From Thermohalobaculum sp039180675 (GTDB taxonomy: Bacteria; Pseudomonadota; Alphaproteobacteria; Rhodobacterales; Rhodobacteraceae), in contig JBCDDC010000008.1 of NCBI GenBank assembly GCA_039180675.1, forward strand, positions 1 through 64,000: DNA of 64,000 nucleotides, read 5' to 3'. Within the stretch, counting starts at the first letter, position 1. Each line of letters starts with the position of its first letter. Of this stretch, positions 33,432 through 41,771 are shown in pieces. A program made the translations under genes and the position numbers. The notes beneath the pieces were generated by a model that worked only from the letters and a program-made list of their open reading frames with translations, was not told the origin of the DNA and did not search any database.

Positions 33432-34973
33432 AAGCCACAGACATTCGACGTTGACAAGAGCGCGGCGATTGCGGGTGATCCGTCTGCCGATCCGCGCCCG
33501 CGCGCGCTGGTCATCGGATCTGGCTTTGGTGGGCTCGCCGCCGCAATCCGTCTGGGCGCCCGGGGATACCGGGTTACTGTGCTGGAGCGGCTTGACCAGC
33601 CAGGCGGCCGCGCCCGGGTGTTCGAGCAAGATGGCTTCACATTCGATGCCGGCCCGACGATCGTCACGGCACCATATCTGCTGGAAGATCTCTGGCGCAT
33701 CGCCGGGTCGCGATTGGATCAGGATATCGATCTTCGAGAGATGGACCCCTATTACCGGATCCGCTTTGACGACGGGCTGGTGTTCGACGCGACCGCGGAC
33801 CCCGAGCGGATGAAGGCAGAGATCGCGAAATTCAACCCTGACGACGTGGCGGGATATGACGCCTATTACGAAGCCAGCCGGCGTGCGTTCGAGGGCGGCT
33901 TCAATACGATGGGCATGATCCCTTTCAACAGCCTCGGCTCGATGATCAGGAAACTGCCGCTTGTCCTGCGGCTCAATGGGCACCGTTCGGTCTATTGGCT
34001 GGTCTCGAAATACTTCAAGGATCCGCGCCTCCGGGTGGTCTTCTCATTCCATCCGCTGCTGATCGGCGGTAACCCATTGGCTGTGACCTCCATCTATTCC
34101 CTGATCAGCCATTTGGAAAAGACCTGGGGCGTCCACTCGGCAATGGGCGGCACGGGCGCGCTCGTCAAAGGCATGGTTCGATTGATCGAACGCCAGGGCG
34201 GCGAGATACGCCTGAACGCCGACGTGGCCGAGATCACGACCAAAGGCGACCGGGCTACCGGCGTGCGGCTGACGAGCGGCGAGACGCTTAAGGCGCCCGT
34301 CACAGTCTGCAACGCGGACACGCTCTGGACCTACGAAAACCTGTTGCCGGGTCGAAAGAAACGCTCAGTCTGGCGAAATGTTGCGCCGCAGGCCCATTCG
34401 ATGGGTCTGTTCCTCTGGTATTTCGGGACCAAGCGACGCTACGAGGATGTTGCCCATCATTCGATCGTTCTCGGCCCGCGCTACAGGGGCCTCCTGCGCG
34501 ACATCTTCCGCAAGAAGCGGTTGACCGACGACTTCTCAATCTATCTGCACCGGCCGACGGCGACCGATCCTGCACTCGCACCTTCCGGATGCGACACGTT
34601 CTATGCACTCGTGCCGATCCCACACCTGGGAAGCGGGACCGATTGGAAGGCAGAGGGTGAGGCGATGCGCCAGCGGCTGGAGGCACGGCTCGAAGAAACA
34701 GTGCTCCCAAACCTGGGCCGCGAGGTGGTGACCTCCAAAATCCTCACCCCGCTCGACTTCAAGCGGGACCTCAATGCGATCGAGGGTGCCGGCTTCGGAC
34801 CGGAACCGCTGCTTTGGCAGAGTGCTTGGTTCCGCCCCCATAATACATCCGAAGAAGTCGGTGGGCTCTGGATGGTTGGCGCCGGCACACATCCCGGCGC
34901 CGGGATACCGGGCGTGCTGACCTCGGCCCAGATCGTCGACGAGTTGATCCCGGAGGCTGCGGATGTTCGATGA
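33423..34973 (+). CDS. crtI: Phytoene desaturase
   Basis: FAD-dependent desaturase converting phytoene to neurosporene (three-step in spheroidene producers). FAD-binding Rossmann motif LVIGSGFGGLAAAIRLGARGY near residue 30, ERLDQPGGRARVFEQDGFTFDAGPT, and the C-terminal GAGTHPGAGIPGVL block. 516 residues. ATG 33423 lies inside a predicted PpsR site; the 11-residue-later region could offer no better start. Overlaps crtB by 11 bases. Confidence 0.95.
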   Translation: MLTKPQTFDVDKSAAIAGDPSADPRPRALVIGSGFGGLAAAIRLGARGYRVTVLERLDQPGGRARVFEQDGFTFDAGPTIVTAPYLLEDLWRIAGSRLDQDIDLREMDPYYRIRFDDGLVFDATADPERMKAEIAKFNPDDVAGYDAYYEASRRAFEGGFNTMGMIPFNSLGSMIRKLPLVLRLNGHRSVYWLVSKYFKDPRLRVVFSFHPLLIGGNPLAVTSIYSLISHLEKTWGVHSAMGGTGALVKGMVRLIERQGGEIRLNADVAEITTKGDRATGVRLTSGETLKAPVTVCNADTLWTYENLLPGRKKRSVWRNVAPQAHSMGLFLWYFGTKRRYEDVAHHSIVLGPRYRGLLRDIFRKKRLTDDFSIYLHRPTATDPALAPSGCDTFYALVPIPHLGSGTDWKAEGEAMRQRLEARLEETVLPNLGREVVTSKILTPLDFKRDLNAIEGAGFGPEPLLWQSAWFRPHNTSEEVGGLWMVGAGTHPGAGIPGVLTSAQIVDELIPEAADVR

Positions 34974-36036
34974 TCCGCCAAGGGGCGCACCATTTGCGAG
35001 CTACGGCGACCTTGCCGATTGCCGCGCGATGATCCGCACAGGATCGCGCTCGTTCCACGCGGCGTCGTTGCTTCTGGCCGACAAGGTCCGGATGCCTGCT
35101 TATGCGCTTTATGCGTTCTGCAGGCTCGCGGATGACGGTGTTGACCTGGCCAGCGGCAAGGCCGAGGCGGTGACCCGCCTGCGCGGCCGGCTCGCCGCGA
35201 TATACAGCGGCACACCCGAGGATTTCGCAGCCGACCGCGCCTTTGCCGACACCATCCGGCGGTTCGGCATTCCGGCCGCCCTGCCTGAGGCGCTGCTCGA
35301 AGGCCTCGCATGGGACGCGATCGTGCAGCGGTATCAAACCTTGTCGGAATTGAGAGCCTACTCCGCACGGGTCGCCAGCACTGTCGGCGCGATGATGTCA
35401 CTGATCATGGGGGTTCGCTGTCCGGATGCCCTTGCGCGCGCCTGCGACCTGGGCGTCGCCATGCAGCTCACCAATATCGCCCGCGATGTCGGAGAGGACG
35501 CGCGCGCGGGCCGGATCTACCTGCCGCTCGATTGGCTGAACGAGGCCGGGATCGACCCGGAGCGGATGATCGCCACCCCCGTTTTCACACCTGAGCTTGC
35601 CGCTGTCACCGAACGGCTCCTGGCCGAGGCCGACGCGCTCTACAGGCGCTCTGAGGCCGGGATCCAGGCGCTGCCATGGTCCTGCCGCCCGGCGATCTTC
35701 GCCGCCCGGCATCTGTATGCCGAGATTGGGATGGAGATCGCGCGCAACGGCTACGATTCCGTTTCTCGCCGGGCTGTTGTGAGCGGAGAGCGCAAGCGGC
35801 GGCTGATGCTGCGTGTCGCAGCGAGCTGTCTCAAATCACACGGAGGTTTGACGGCGCCCCCCTTGCCGGAAACCGAGTTTCTGGTAGCTGCCGTGCTGCA
35901 CGGACCGTCTCCAAAGGCGGAGCCGCGCGAGGTGGGCGCCAATCTGGGCCGCCTCATCGAGATGCTCGCCGAGATGGAGGACCGGGAGAAAACCGGCCTC
36001 CGCCTGCCCGGCGGCATAAAGGGAGCGCCGGCATGA
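34963..36036 (+). CDS. crtB: Phytoene synthase
   Basis: Condenses two GGPP to phytoene. Trans-isoprenyl diphosphate synthase motifs: SRSFHAAS, first Asp motif CRLADDGVD, second NIARDVGEDARAGRIYLP. 357 residues. Translationally coupled to crtI (start within its last codons) and to the following microprotein (ATGA). Confidence 0.96.
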   Translation: MFDDPPRGAPFASYGDLADCRAMIRTGSRSFHAASLLLADKVRMPAYALYAFCRLADDGVDLASGKAEAVTRLRGRLAAIYSGTPEDFAADRAFADTIRRFGIPAALPEALLEGLAWDAIVQRYQTLSELRAYSARVASTVGAMMSLIMGVRCPDALARACDLGVAMQLTNIARDVGEDARAGRIYLPLDWLNEAGIDPERMIATPVFTPELAAVTERLLAEADALYRRSEAGIQALPWSCRPAIFAARHLYAEIGMEIARNGYDSVSRRAVVSGERKRRLMLRVAASCLKSHGGLTAPPLPETEFLVAAVLHGPSPKAEPREVGANLGRLIEMLAEMEDREKTGLRLPGGIKGAPA

Positions 36037-36176
36037 CTTCTGTGAATTTCTACATCCTTATGGAGTTGCTCTTCAGCGGCAGCCTGATCGCCTTTGCCTG
36101 GTGGCAGGTTCGGTTGATGCGCAGGGATCGATTGGAGCGGGAACGACTGGAACGAGAAAAGGAGAAAGTTCAATGA
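36033..36176 (+). CDS. Microprotein 1 after crtB: single-helix membrane protein (47 aa)
   Basis: ATG overlaps the crtB stop. One hydrophobic helix (about 5-24) ends in FAWWQVRLMRRD, followed by a strongly charged Arg/Glu tail (RLERERLEREKEKVQ) that should be cytoplasmic. The next ORF is a clear paralogue sharing ME-L-F-G-(I/L)-AF-WWQVRLMRRD. In Rhodobacter crtB is followed by tspO; here the pair takes that place. No known family recognised; a role in carotenoid-enzyme or membrane complex anchoring is a guess. Confidence 0.75.
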   Translation: MTSVNFYILMELLFSGSLIAFAWWQVRLMRRDRLERERLEREKEKVQ

Positions 36177-36310
36177 GTGCAGCCCAAGCGATTGTCTTTA
36201 TTGAAATGCTTGCCTTTTTCGGTGGCATCCTCGCCTTTTGCTGGTGGCAGGTCCGCCTGATGCGGCGCGATCTGGCTGCGAGTGAAGAGGCCAAGAAAGA
36301 ACAGGCCTAG
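36173..36310 (+). CDS. Microprotein 2 after crtB: paralogous membrane protein (45 aa)
   Basis: Starts with ATGA over the stop of microprotein 1; GGAG lies 8-12 bases upstream. Helix (about 6-24) with FAFFGG and a Cys, then CWWQVRLMRRDLAASEEAKKEQA. Eleven consecutive positions (WWQVRLMRRD and neighbours) match microprotein 1, so the two arose by tandem duplication and are kept in frame and coupled. Its stop overlaps the stop of the convergent TVP38-family gene. Confidence 0.75.
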   Translation: MSAAQAIVFIEMLAFFGGILAFCWWQVRLMRRDLAASEEAKKEQA

Positions 36311-36999
36311 TCGCCCGTTCCAGGTAGGCTGTGGCGCTGGGCAATCAGGTGAATTGCCCAGGCTGCCGCAACACAGACTGCTGATGTGGCGAGGATGAGC
36401 GGCCAGCTCATCTCGGCCATTCGGGAGCCGAGCCAGACCATGAGCGCTGTCAACGGCAGGATGCCGAGCGCCGTGGTCCAGAGGAATGTCCACCAGCCGA
36501 CCCGGGTGAGACCGGCTGCGTAGTTGATCAGATTGAAAGCAATGACTGGAATGAACCGCATGGTCAGCAGGGTGATCGCACCTTGATCCGTCGTCCATTC
36601 GCGCAACCGCCTGCGATAGCGTGAGGGCAAGATCCGCTCGACCGCCTCACGGCCCAGCCAGCGCGCCAGGCCAAAAGACAGCGCCGCGCCCAACATCGCA
36701 CCGACCCAGACAATCGCGGTCCCTGTCACGACGCCGTAGACCGCGCCTGCGCAAAAGGCGAGCAATTCGGCGGGAAACGGCACGAAGCAGTGGAGGATCA
36801 TCAGGAGGATGAGCATCAGCGGCCCCCAAGCCTCAAGCCCGCGTACCCAAACCTCCAAATCGCCACTGCTGAAACTCGGCCAGACCAGCAGCGCCGCGAT
36901 GATCCCGCAGAGCACGATGGCAATGAGGCCGCACAGCATCATCGCCTGACGCGGAAGAACGCGCCGCCGCACCAGTGTCTCTGAGCGGACATATGCCAT
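36307..36999 (-). CDS. TVP38/TMEM64 (DedA-like) membrane protein
   Basis: 230 residues with about six hydrophobic segments and the family block FVPFPAELLAFCAGAVYG ... GAMLGAALSFGLARWLGREAVER, then TMRFIPVIAFNLINYAAGLT. These proteins are lipid scramblase/transporter-like; specific function unknown. Its 3' end overlaps the microprotein gene by 4 bases and its start faces crtC 58 bases away, on the same strand. Confidence 0.85.
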   Translation of the reverse strand: MAYVRSETLVRRRVLPRQAMMLCGLIAIVLCGIIAALLVWPSFSSGDLEVWVRGLEAWGPLMLILLMILHCFVPFPAELLAFCAGAVYGVVTGTAIVWVGAMLGAALSFGLARWLGREAVERILPSRYRRRLREWTTDQGAITLLTMRFIPVIAFNLINYAAGLTRVGWWTFLWTTALGILPLTALMVWLGSRMAEMSWPLILATSAVCVAAAWAIHLIAQRHSLPGTGD

Positions 37000-37056
37000 G
37001 GCTGCAGCCTAGCATCGCTGCTCCAACAGTGGATCACCTGATCGCGAAGGTGTGAT

Positions 37057-37980
37057 CTATGGCCGCCGCGGCATCCGGAAAGGCAGCATGAGTTTCACGA
37101 CCCGGGTTGAGAAGCGATCGAGATCGAGGCTCTCGTGCATCGACTGCACCTTCTCCCCGGCGATTGCCGTCTCGACATGCGAACGCATGTAGAAAGGCGA
37201 GTCCTCGAAGGTGCGCAGAATTTTCGCCTCAGCATCAGTGGCAACCGGGATTGAGCGGCCGACACCCCAGAACCCGGGCTTGAGGCTGCGCGCCGGCGGC
37301 ACTTCGATCTCTTCACAGGATCCATCACCCGGGAAGCGCATGCCGAGCGCGAAGGGCGCGCCGTTCCGCCGTTCGCCGGCATAGAGCACGGCACCGGCGC
37401 CTCCGGACATACCCTCGGCACGCAGCCAGTCCCAGCGGCGAAAGCCATCCTCGATCGGCTCATCCCCCCAGTTCTGGTCGAGGTAGCCATCGCCTTGCCA
37501 ATCGAGACCGGGGCTTTCGAGCTTTACCTCGATCCGCGCGCTCGGCGCGTGTGGCCACCAATAGTGCTTGGGCGCAAGGGTATGCGGCCGCTCGGTCAGT
37601 TGGTCGGGGATCAGCCGGATCCGCCCGCGCACGGCGGTCAGATGCGGGACCGCGCGTTCAATGAGATCGAGCGTCAGTTCGTTCCCGTTCCAGTGCATAT
37701 GGCTCTGCCCCACTGCGAAATGCTCTGCGTTGCGCCAGAGCGCGGCCTTGCCGCGCTCCGTCATCGTCCAGCGGTTCGAGTGCGGGCCGTAGAGGGCAAC
37801 GTTTATACAGACATGGTTCTCGGGATCCTCTCTCCCGGCCCAGTAGTAGTAGGGTGAGAAGACCGAGCCGACGAAGCAAATGATCGAGATCCCGAACAGG
37901 CCGTCATCGCTCAGCCCATCGAGATACCACCAGAGATAGCCGCCCGGCGGGACTGGCTGGTCGAACCGCGGGCCGGGGCC
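37057..37980 (-). CDS. crtC: Carotenoid 1,2-hydratase (hydroxyneurosporene synthase), start codon missing
   Basis: Adds water to the psi-end of neurosporene. Conserved sequence runs from GPRFDQPVPPGGYLWWYLDGL through FVGSVFSPYYYWAGR, DPENHVCINVALYGP and DQNWGDEPIEDGFRRWDW to the end, about 305 residues. Reading the frame upstream I find no ATG, GTG or TTG between the conserved N-terminus (37980) and 38280, which lies 370 bases inside crtD. I therefore give the start as the edge of homology. Either a rare start codon is used, a long out-of-frame extension is made, or the junction is mutated (see crtD). Confidence 0.85.
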   Translation of the reverse strand, partial: GPGPRFDQPVPPGGYLWWYLDGLSDDGLFGISIICFVGSVFSPYYYWAGREDPENHVCINVALYGPHSNRWTMTERGKAALWRNAEHFAVGQSHMHWNGNELTLDLIERAVPHLTAVRGRIRLIPDQLTERPHTLAPKHYWWPHAPSARIEVKLESPGLDWQGDGYLDQNWGDEPIEDGFRRWDWLRAEGMSGGAGAVLYAGERRNGAPFALGMRFPGDGSCEEIEVPPARSLKPGFWGVGRSIPVATDAEAKILRTFEDSPFYMRSHVETAIAGEKVQSMHESLDLDRFSTRVVKLMLPFRMPRRP

Positions 37981-39476
37981 TCGATACTCAGGTCGGCGAG
38001 GAGCCGTGCGGCTGCCAGCCTCCCCGACATCGCCGCCATTGGCACGCCCGGCCCCGGGTGGACGCTCCCCCCCGCCAGGTAGAGGCCCGGGAGCCGCGTC
38101 CGGCTGCCCATCCGCCGAAAGCTCGCCATCGGCCCGTGATTCGCACGGCCGTAGAGCGCGCCCCCCGTCGCCGGGAACAGTTTCTCGAAATCCGTTGGCG
38201 TCGTGATCTGTGTCACTGCCGGGTCGTGCAGCAGCCTGAGCCCCGCGCGGCTCATCAGGGCGATGCTCTGCTCGGTGCATTGGTCGATCTCCTGTCGGGT
38301 CAAGGGGCGCATATCGCCATTGGCGGGCGCATTGATGTGGATGTGGAGGCGTTCGCTGCCCTTTGGACGCGGTCCGTCATTGGCGTCGCGGTCCTGAGCA
38401 CAGACATAAACGGTCGGCGTCTCGGGAAGGCGGCCTTCGCGGAAGATCGCATCGAACTCGGGCTGGTAGGTCTTGGCGAAAAAGACGGTATGGCGCGAGA
38501 GCGGCAGGCCATCGGTGCGCGCCACCATGCTCCAGACCAAGGCCGAAAGTGAGCGGGCGGAGGCAGGCACCGGATCGACAGCGCCGCGCGCTGCCCCTCC
38601 CAGATAGCCCGCCGCAATCGCGCTGACATCGCCGTTGAAGATCACCGCACTGGCCTTCTGGAAGCCCGAGCCGGCCGTGACGACGCCTTCAACTCGGTCG
38701 TTCCGCACACTGATCTCTGAGACCTCAGTATCGAAGTGGTATTCGACGCCCAACGTCTCGCCCAACGAGACCAGAGCCCGGGCGAGGCCGTGCATCCCGC
38801 CACCCACCAGCCAGACACCCTCCTGCTCCACATGCGCGACCAGCGCGAGCAGGCCTGGCGCCTGAAACGGCGAGGAGCCGCAATAGGTTGCGTAACGGGC
38901 GTAGAGCTGGCGCAAGCGCGGATCATGAAAGTACCGCCCGAGCCGGCTCCAGAGCGTGGCGGATGGGTTCATCCCCAAAAGTTTGGCGATCAAGGAGGGT
39001 GGAAAGCGGCGGGTCATCCCGATGATGCCTGCCTGCTGCGCCTCGATAAAGCGGGGGTTCATTGCCTCGAAAAGCTCGCGCGCCTCCGCCCGGAAGGCGC
39101 GGAAACGATGAAGCTCATCATTTCCCGCGAAGGCAGCGACCGCCGCCTCAGTCCTGTCCGCATCGGCATAGAGATCGAAGGTCTCTTCCACGCCATCCCA
39201 CGCATGGCGCGCAAGGATCTCAGCGCGCGCGAGAGAGAGCCAGTGCGACAGCTCCTCGCCCGCCTCCTCAAACAACGCATCGAAGATCCAGCGCATGGTG
39301 AAAACGGTCGGGCCCGCGTCAAGCTCGCGCCCCCCGACCCGAAGCTGGCGCATCTTGCCGCCCGGGTGGCCTTCCTTTTCCATCACCCTGACAGGAACAC
39401 CCCGGGCCGCAAGCGAGATCGCGGCGGCCAATCCACCGATCCCAGCGCCGACGATGATGACCGGGGCTTGTGCCAT
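37911..39476 (-). CDS. crtD: Methoxyneurosporene (1-OH-carotenoid 3,4-) desaturase
   Basis: CrtI-type flavoprotein introducing the 3,4 double bond. APVIIVGAGIGGLAAAISLAARGV at the N-terminus, MEKEGHPGGKMRQLRVGGRELDAGPT, and the C-terminal GSVHPGPGVPMAAMSGR. Start ATG 39476 with GGGAG upstream. 521 residues is about 26 longer than the roughly 495 of Rhodobacter CrtD; the last residues after LLADLS are a tail read out of frame through the beginning of crtC, suggesting loss of the original stop. Divergent from crtE over two predicted PpsR sites. Confidence 0.93.
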   Translation of the reverse strand: MAQAPVIIVGAGIGGLAAAISLAARGVPVRVMEKEGHPGGKMRQLRVGGRELDAGPTVFTMRWIFDALFEEAGEELSHWLSLARAEILARHAWDGVEETFDLYADADRTEAAVAAFAGNDELHRFRAFRAEARELFEAMNPRFIEAQQAGIIGMTRRFPPSLIAKLLGMNPSATLWSRLGRYFHDPRLRQLYARYATYCGSSPFQAPGLLALVAHVEQEGVWLVGGGMHGLARALVSLGETLGVEYHFDTEVSEISVRNDRVEGVVTAGSGFQKASAVIFNGDVSAIAAGYLGGAARGAVDPVPASARSLSALVWSMVARTDGLPLSRHTVFFAKTYQPEFDAIFREGRLPETPTVYVCAQDRDANDGPRPKGSERLHIHINAPANGDMRPLTRQEIDQCTEQSIALMSRAGLRLLHDPAVTQITTPTDFEKLFPATGGALYGRANHGPMASFRRMGSRTRLPGLYLAGGSVHPGPGVPMAAMSGRLAAARLLADLSIEAPARGSTSQSRRAAISGGISMG

Positions 39477-39568
39477 GGCTTCTCCCAACAGCTCTGGCGC
39501 GCTCCTTCCTGCCGCCGCCTGAGGGTGGCGGACAGAAACTTGCGCGTCATTGACAGCCCCCGATCTTA

Positions 39569-39586
39569 TGTCCAGAGTTTTCTACA
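39569..39586. promoter_or_regulatory. PpsR/CrtJ-type site 1 between crtD and crtE
   Basis: TGTCCAGAGTTTTCTACA fits TGT-N12-ACA. It lies 8 bases from a second, better site and downstream of a TTGACA (39550-39555), in the 153-base region between divergent crtD and crtE. Two adjacent sites are the arrangement PpsR uses for cooperative binding. Confidence 0.55.
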
Positions 39587-39593
39587 GTCACTA

Positions 39594-39611
39594 TGTCAAT
39601 TAAAACTGACA
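39594..39611. promoter_or_regulatory. PpsR/CrtJ-type site 2 between crtD and crtE
   Basis: TGTCAATTAAAACTGACA is an exact TGT-N12-ACA match with the AT-rich centre typical of PpsR targets, 18 bases upstream of the crtE ATG. Confidence 0.72.
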
Positions 39612-39629
39612 TGCATTGGGGAGGCGCGC

Positions 39630-40496
39630 ATGGATGCCAGGAGACGGATCGAAGCGGCACTTGAGCGTGCGCTAACGCAGGCCACCGGTTCCGGGGCGCC
39701 TCCGAAACTTGCAGATGCAATGCGTCATGCCCTGCTACCAGGAGGTGCCTGGGTGCGCCCGCGCCTGACGCTCGCCGTCGCGCATGCGTGCAACGAGGAT
39801 GCACCGGGCTTGACCGATGCGGCAGCGGCATCGCTCGAGATGATGCATTGCGCTTCGCTGGTCCATGACGACCTGCCCGCGTTCGACGATGCCGAGGTCC
39901 GCCGCGGCAAAGCGACGGTGCACAAGCTTTATGGTGACGAGATCGCTGTTCTGACCGGTGATGCGCTGATCGTGCTCGCCTTCGAGACGCTCGGGCGCGC
40001 TGTGACCGAGGCGCCTGACCGCTTGGCCCCGCTGGTACTCACGCTTGGCCGGTGTGTCGGCATGCCGGGCGGCATCTGCGCAGGTCAAGCATGGGAAAGC
40101 GAGCCTTCGGTCGATATCGACTCCTACCAAAAGGCGAAGACGGGAGCGCTGTTCACGGCAGCTTGCGTTCTTGGGGCGACTGCGGCGGGCGCTGATCCCA
40201 ACACTTGGCGCGGCCTGGGTGATGCGCTCGGAGCAGCCTATCAGGTGGCCGATGATCTGCGCGACGCGGTTTCGGACGCCGCCGAGCTCGGCAAGCCCGT
40301 AGGTCAGGATGCGATCCACAACCGCCCGAATGCGGTGCACGACCTCGGCGTTCAGGGTGCTGTCGGCAAGTTGAAGGGATTGGTGGCGGAAGCCCTCGCG
40401 GCGATCCCGGAGTGCCCCGGCGAGGACGAGTTGAAAGGACTGGTGCTGGCAGAAGCGAAACGGCTCATGCCCAAGCGCCTCGAGGCCGTTGCCTGA
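39630..40496 (+). CDS. crtE: Geranylgeranyl diphosphate synthase
   Basis: Polyprenyl synthase: first Asp-rich motif DDLPAFDD, second DDLRD, with GGAWVRPRLTLA and TGDALIVLAFE between. 288 residues from ATG 39630 with GGGGAGG upstream. Supplies GGPP for carotenoids and the bacteriochlorophyll tail. Confidence 0.95.
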   Translation: MDARRRIEAALERALTQATGSGAPPKLADAMRHALLPGGAWVRPRLTLAVAHACNEDAPGLTDAAAASLEMMHCASLVHDDLPAFDDAEVRRGKATVHKLYGDEIAVLTGDALIVLAFETLGRAVTEAPDRLAPLVLTLGRCVGMPGGICAGQAWESEPSVDIDSYQKAKTGALFTAACVLGATAAGADPNTWRGLGDALGAAYQVADDLRDAVSDAAELGKPVGQDAIHNRPNAVHDLGVQGAVGKLKGLVAEALAAIPECPGEDELKGLVLAEAKRLMPKRLEAVA

Positions 40497-41673
40497 CGCG
40501 GGCGGCAGCCCCGAAGCACAGCCCGCGCCGCGCCGCGCCCGCGATCTGAGCCTTAGGGACCGTATCCTCGCCCTACGCGACCGCCTGATCGCAAAACCGG
40601 GCTTTCAGCGCTTCGCTTCCCGCTTCTTTCTGACCAGACCGCTGGTGCGCGCCGACGCAGGCGCGTTGTTCGACCTGACCGCAGGCTTTGTCTACACTCA
40701 GATACTCGATGCCTGTGTGCGGCTCGGCCTCTTTGACAGGCTCGCTGATGGCCCTGTCGAGACAACGACCCTCGCGGCAGAGGCAAACATACCGGAACCC
40801 GAGATGGACCGGTTATTGCTGGCGGCAGAAGCACTGCGCCTTGTCAGCCGCCGCAGCAACGGGCGCTGGGGCCTTGGCCGCCTCGGAGCCGCTGTCAACG
40901 GAACACCCGGTCTGCACGAAATGATTCGCCACCATCGCCTGCTCTACGACGACATGCGCGACCCGATCGCGCTCCTGCGCAGTGAAGGCCGGGGGGCCGC
41001 ACTCAACCGCTATTGGACCTATGCGCAAAACGGGAACTCGGCGGAGTTAAATGCCAGCCAGGTGGCGGAGTACTCCACCCTGATGGCAGTCTCGCAACGG
41101 ATGCTGTCTGACGACATCCTTGATGCGATCAGGATCGAGAGGATGGATAACCTGCTCGATGTCGGCGGCGGCGAGGGCGCTTTCGTAATCCGGGCGGCAG
41201 AGCGGAGCCGCGGCTGCCGTCTCGGGCTCTTCGATCTGCCCGCAGTCGCGGACCTTGCCAAGAAGAGGGCTGAGGCCGCAGGTCAGGCCAACCGGATCGC
41301 AACTTTCGGCGGCAGCTTCACCGAAGATGAGCTGCCGAGCGGGTTCGACACGATCTCTCTGATCCGCGTCCTCTACGACCACGATGACGAGATGGTGGCG
41401 CGCATCCTCCAGAAGGCGCACGCGTCATTGCCCAACGGCGGCACACTGATCGTTGCGGAACCGATGGACGGTACCGGCGACCAGGCGCGGGTCGGCGCGG
41501 CCTATTTCGGGTTTTACTTGCTGGCGATGCGTGGAGGTCGCGCGCGCAGCCCTCAAAGGCTTCGCGATCTGCTGGCCGATGCAGGTTTTGACAGCATCCG
41601 AACGAGGACCACCGCGAAGCCGATGTTGGTGCGGGTCATGACCGCCAACGCAATAAAAAACCGCGATGGTTAA
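40489..41673 (+). CDS. crtF: Hydroxyneurosporene O-methyltransferase
   Basis: SAM-dependent O-methyltransferase making the 1-methoxy group of spheroidene. N-terminal dimerisation/winged-helix region, then SAM loop NLLDVGGGEGAFVIRAAE and DTISLIRVLYDHDDE. 394 residues. It begins at a TTG (40489) inside the crtE stop region with GAGG 5 bases upstream, so it is coupled to crtE. Confidence 0.93.
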   Translation: MPDAGGSPEAQPAPRRARDLSLRDRILALRDRLIAKPGFQRFASRFFLTRPLVRADAGALFDLTAGFVYTQILDACVRLGLFDRLADGPVETTTLAAEANIPEPEMDRLLLAAEALRLVSRRSNGRWGLGRLGAAVNGTPGLHEMIRHHRLLYDDMRDPIALLRSEGRGAALNRYWTYAQNGNSAELNASQVAEYSTLMAVSQRMLSDDILDAIRIERMDNLLDVGGGEGAFVIRAAERSRGCRLGLFDLPAVADLAKKRAEAAGQANRIATFGGSFTEDELPSGFDTISLIRVLYDHDDEMVARILQKAHASLPNGGTLIVAEPMDGTGDQARVGAAYFGFYLLAMRGGRARSPQRLRDLLADAGFDSIRTRTTAKPMLVRVMTANAIKNRDG

Positions 41674-41698
41674 GTTTAAATCCAATACTTCCGCAAAG

Positions 41699-41730
41699 TT
41701 GACACGCCTTAGTGTCAAGGTAAACTGACA
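41699..41730 (+). promoter_or_regulatory. bchC promoter with PpsR/CrtJ site
   Basis: TTGACA at 41699-41704 and TAAACT at 41721-41726 are spaced 16 bases, a sigma70-like promoter. TGTCAAGGTAAACTGACA (41713-41730) is an exact TGT-N12-ACA palindrome covering the -10, ideal for repression. It would drive bchCXYZ and, by readthrough, pufQBALM-crtA. Confidence 0.7.
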
Positions 41731-41771
41731 CTAAGGCTAGAATCTTGTTAAAAAGCCGTCCGGGGAGTCGC

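Noticed and set aside
37057..38280. crtC starting at the ATG at 38280
   Set aside because: This would add about 100 Arg/Pro/Gly-rich residues overlapping crtD out of frame with no homology; the real start is uncertain instead.
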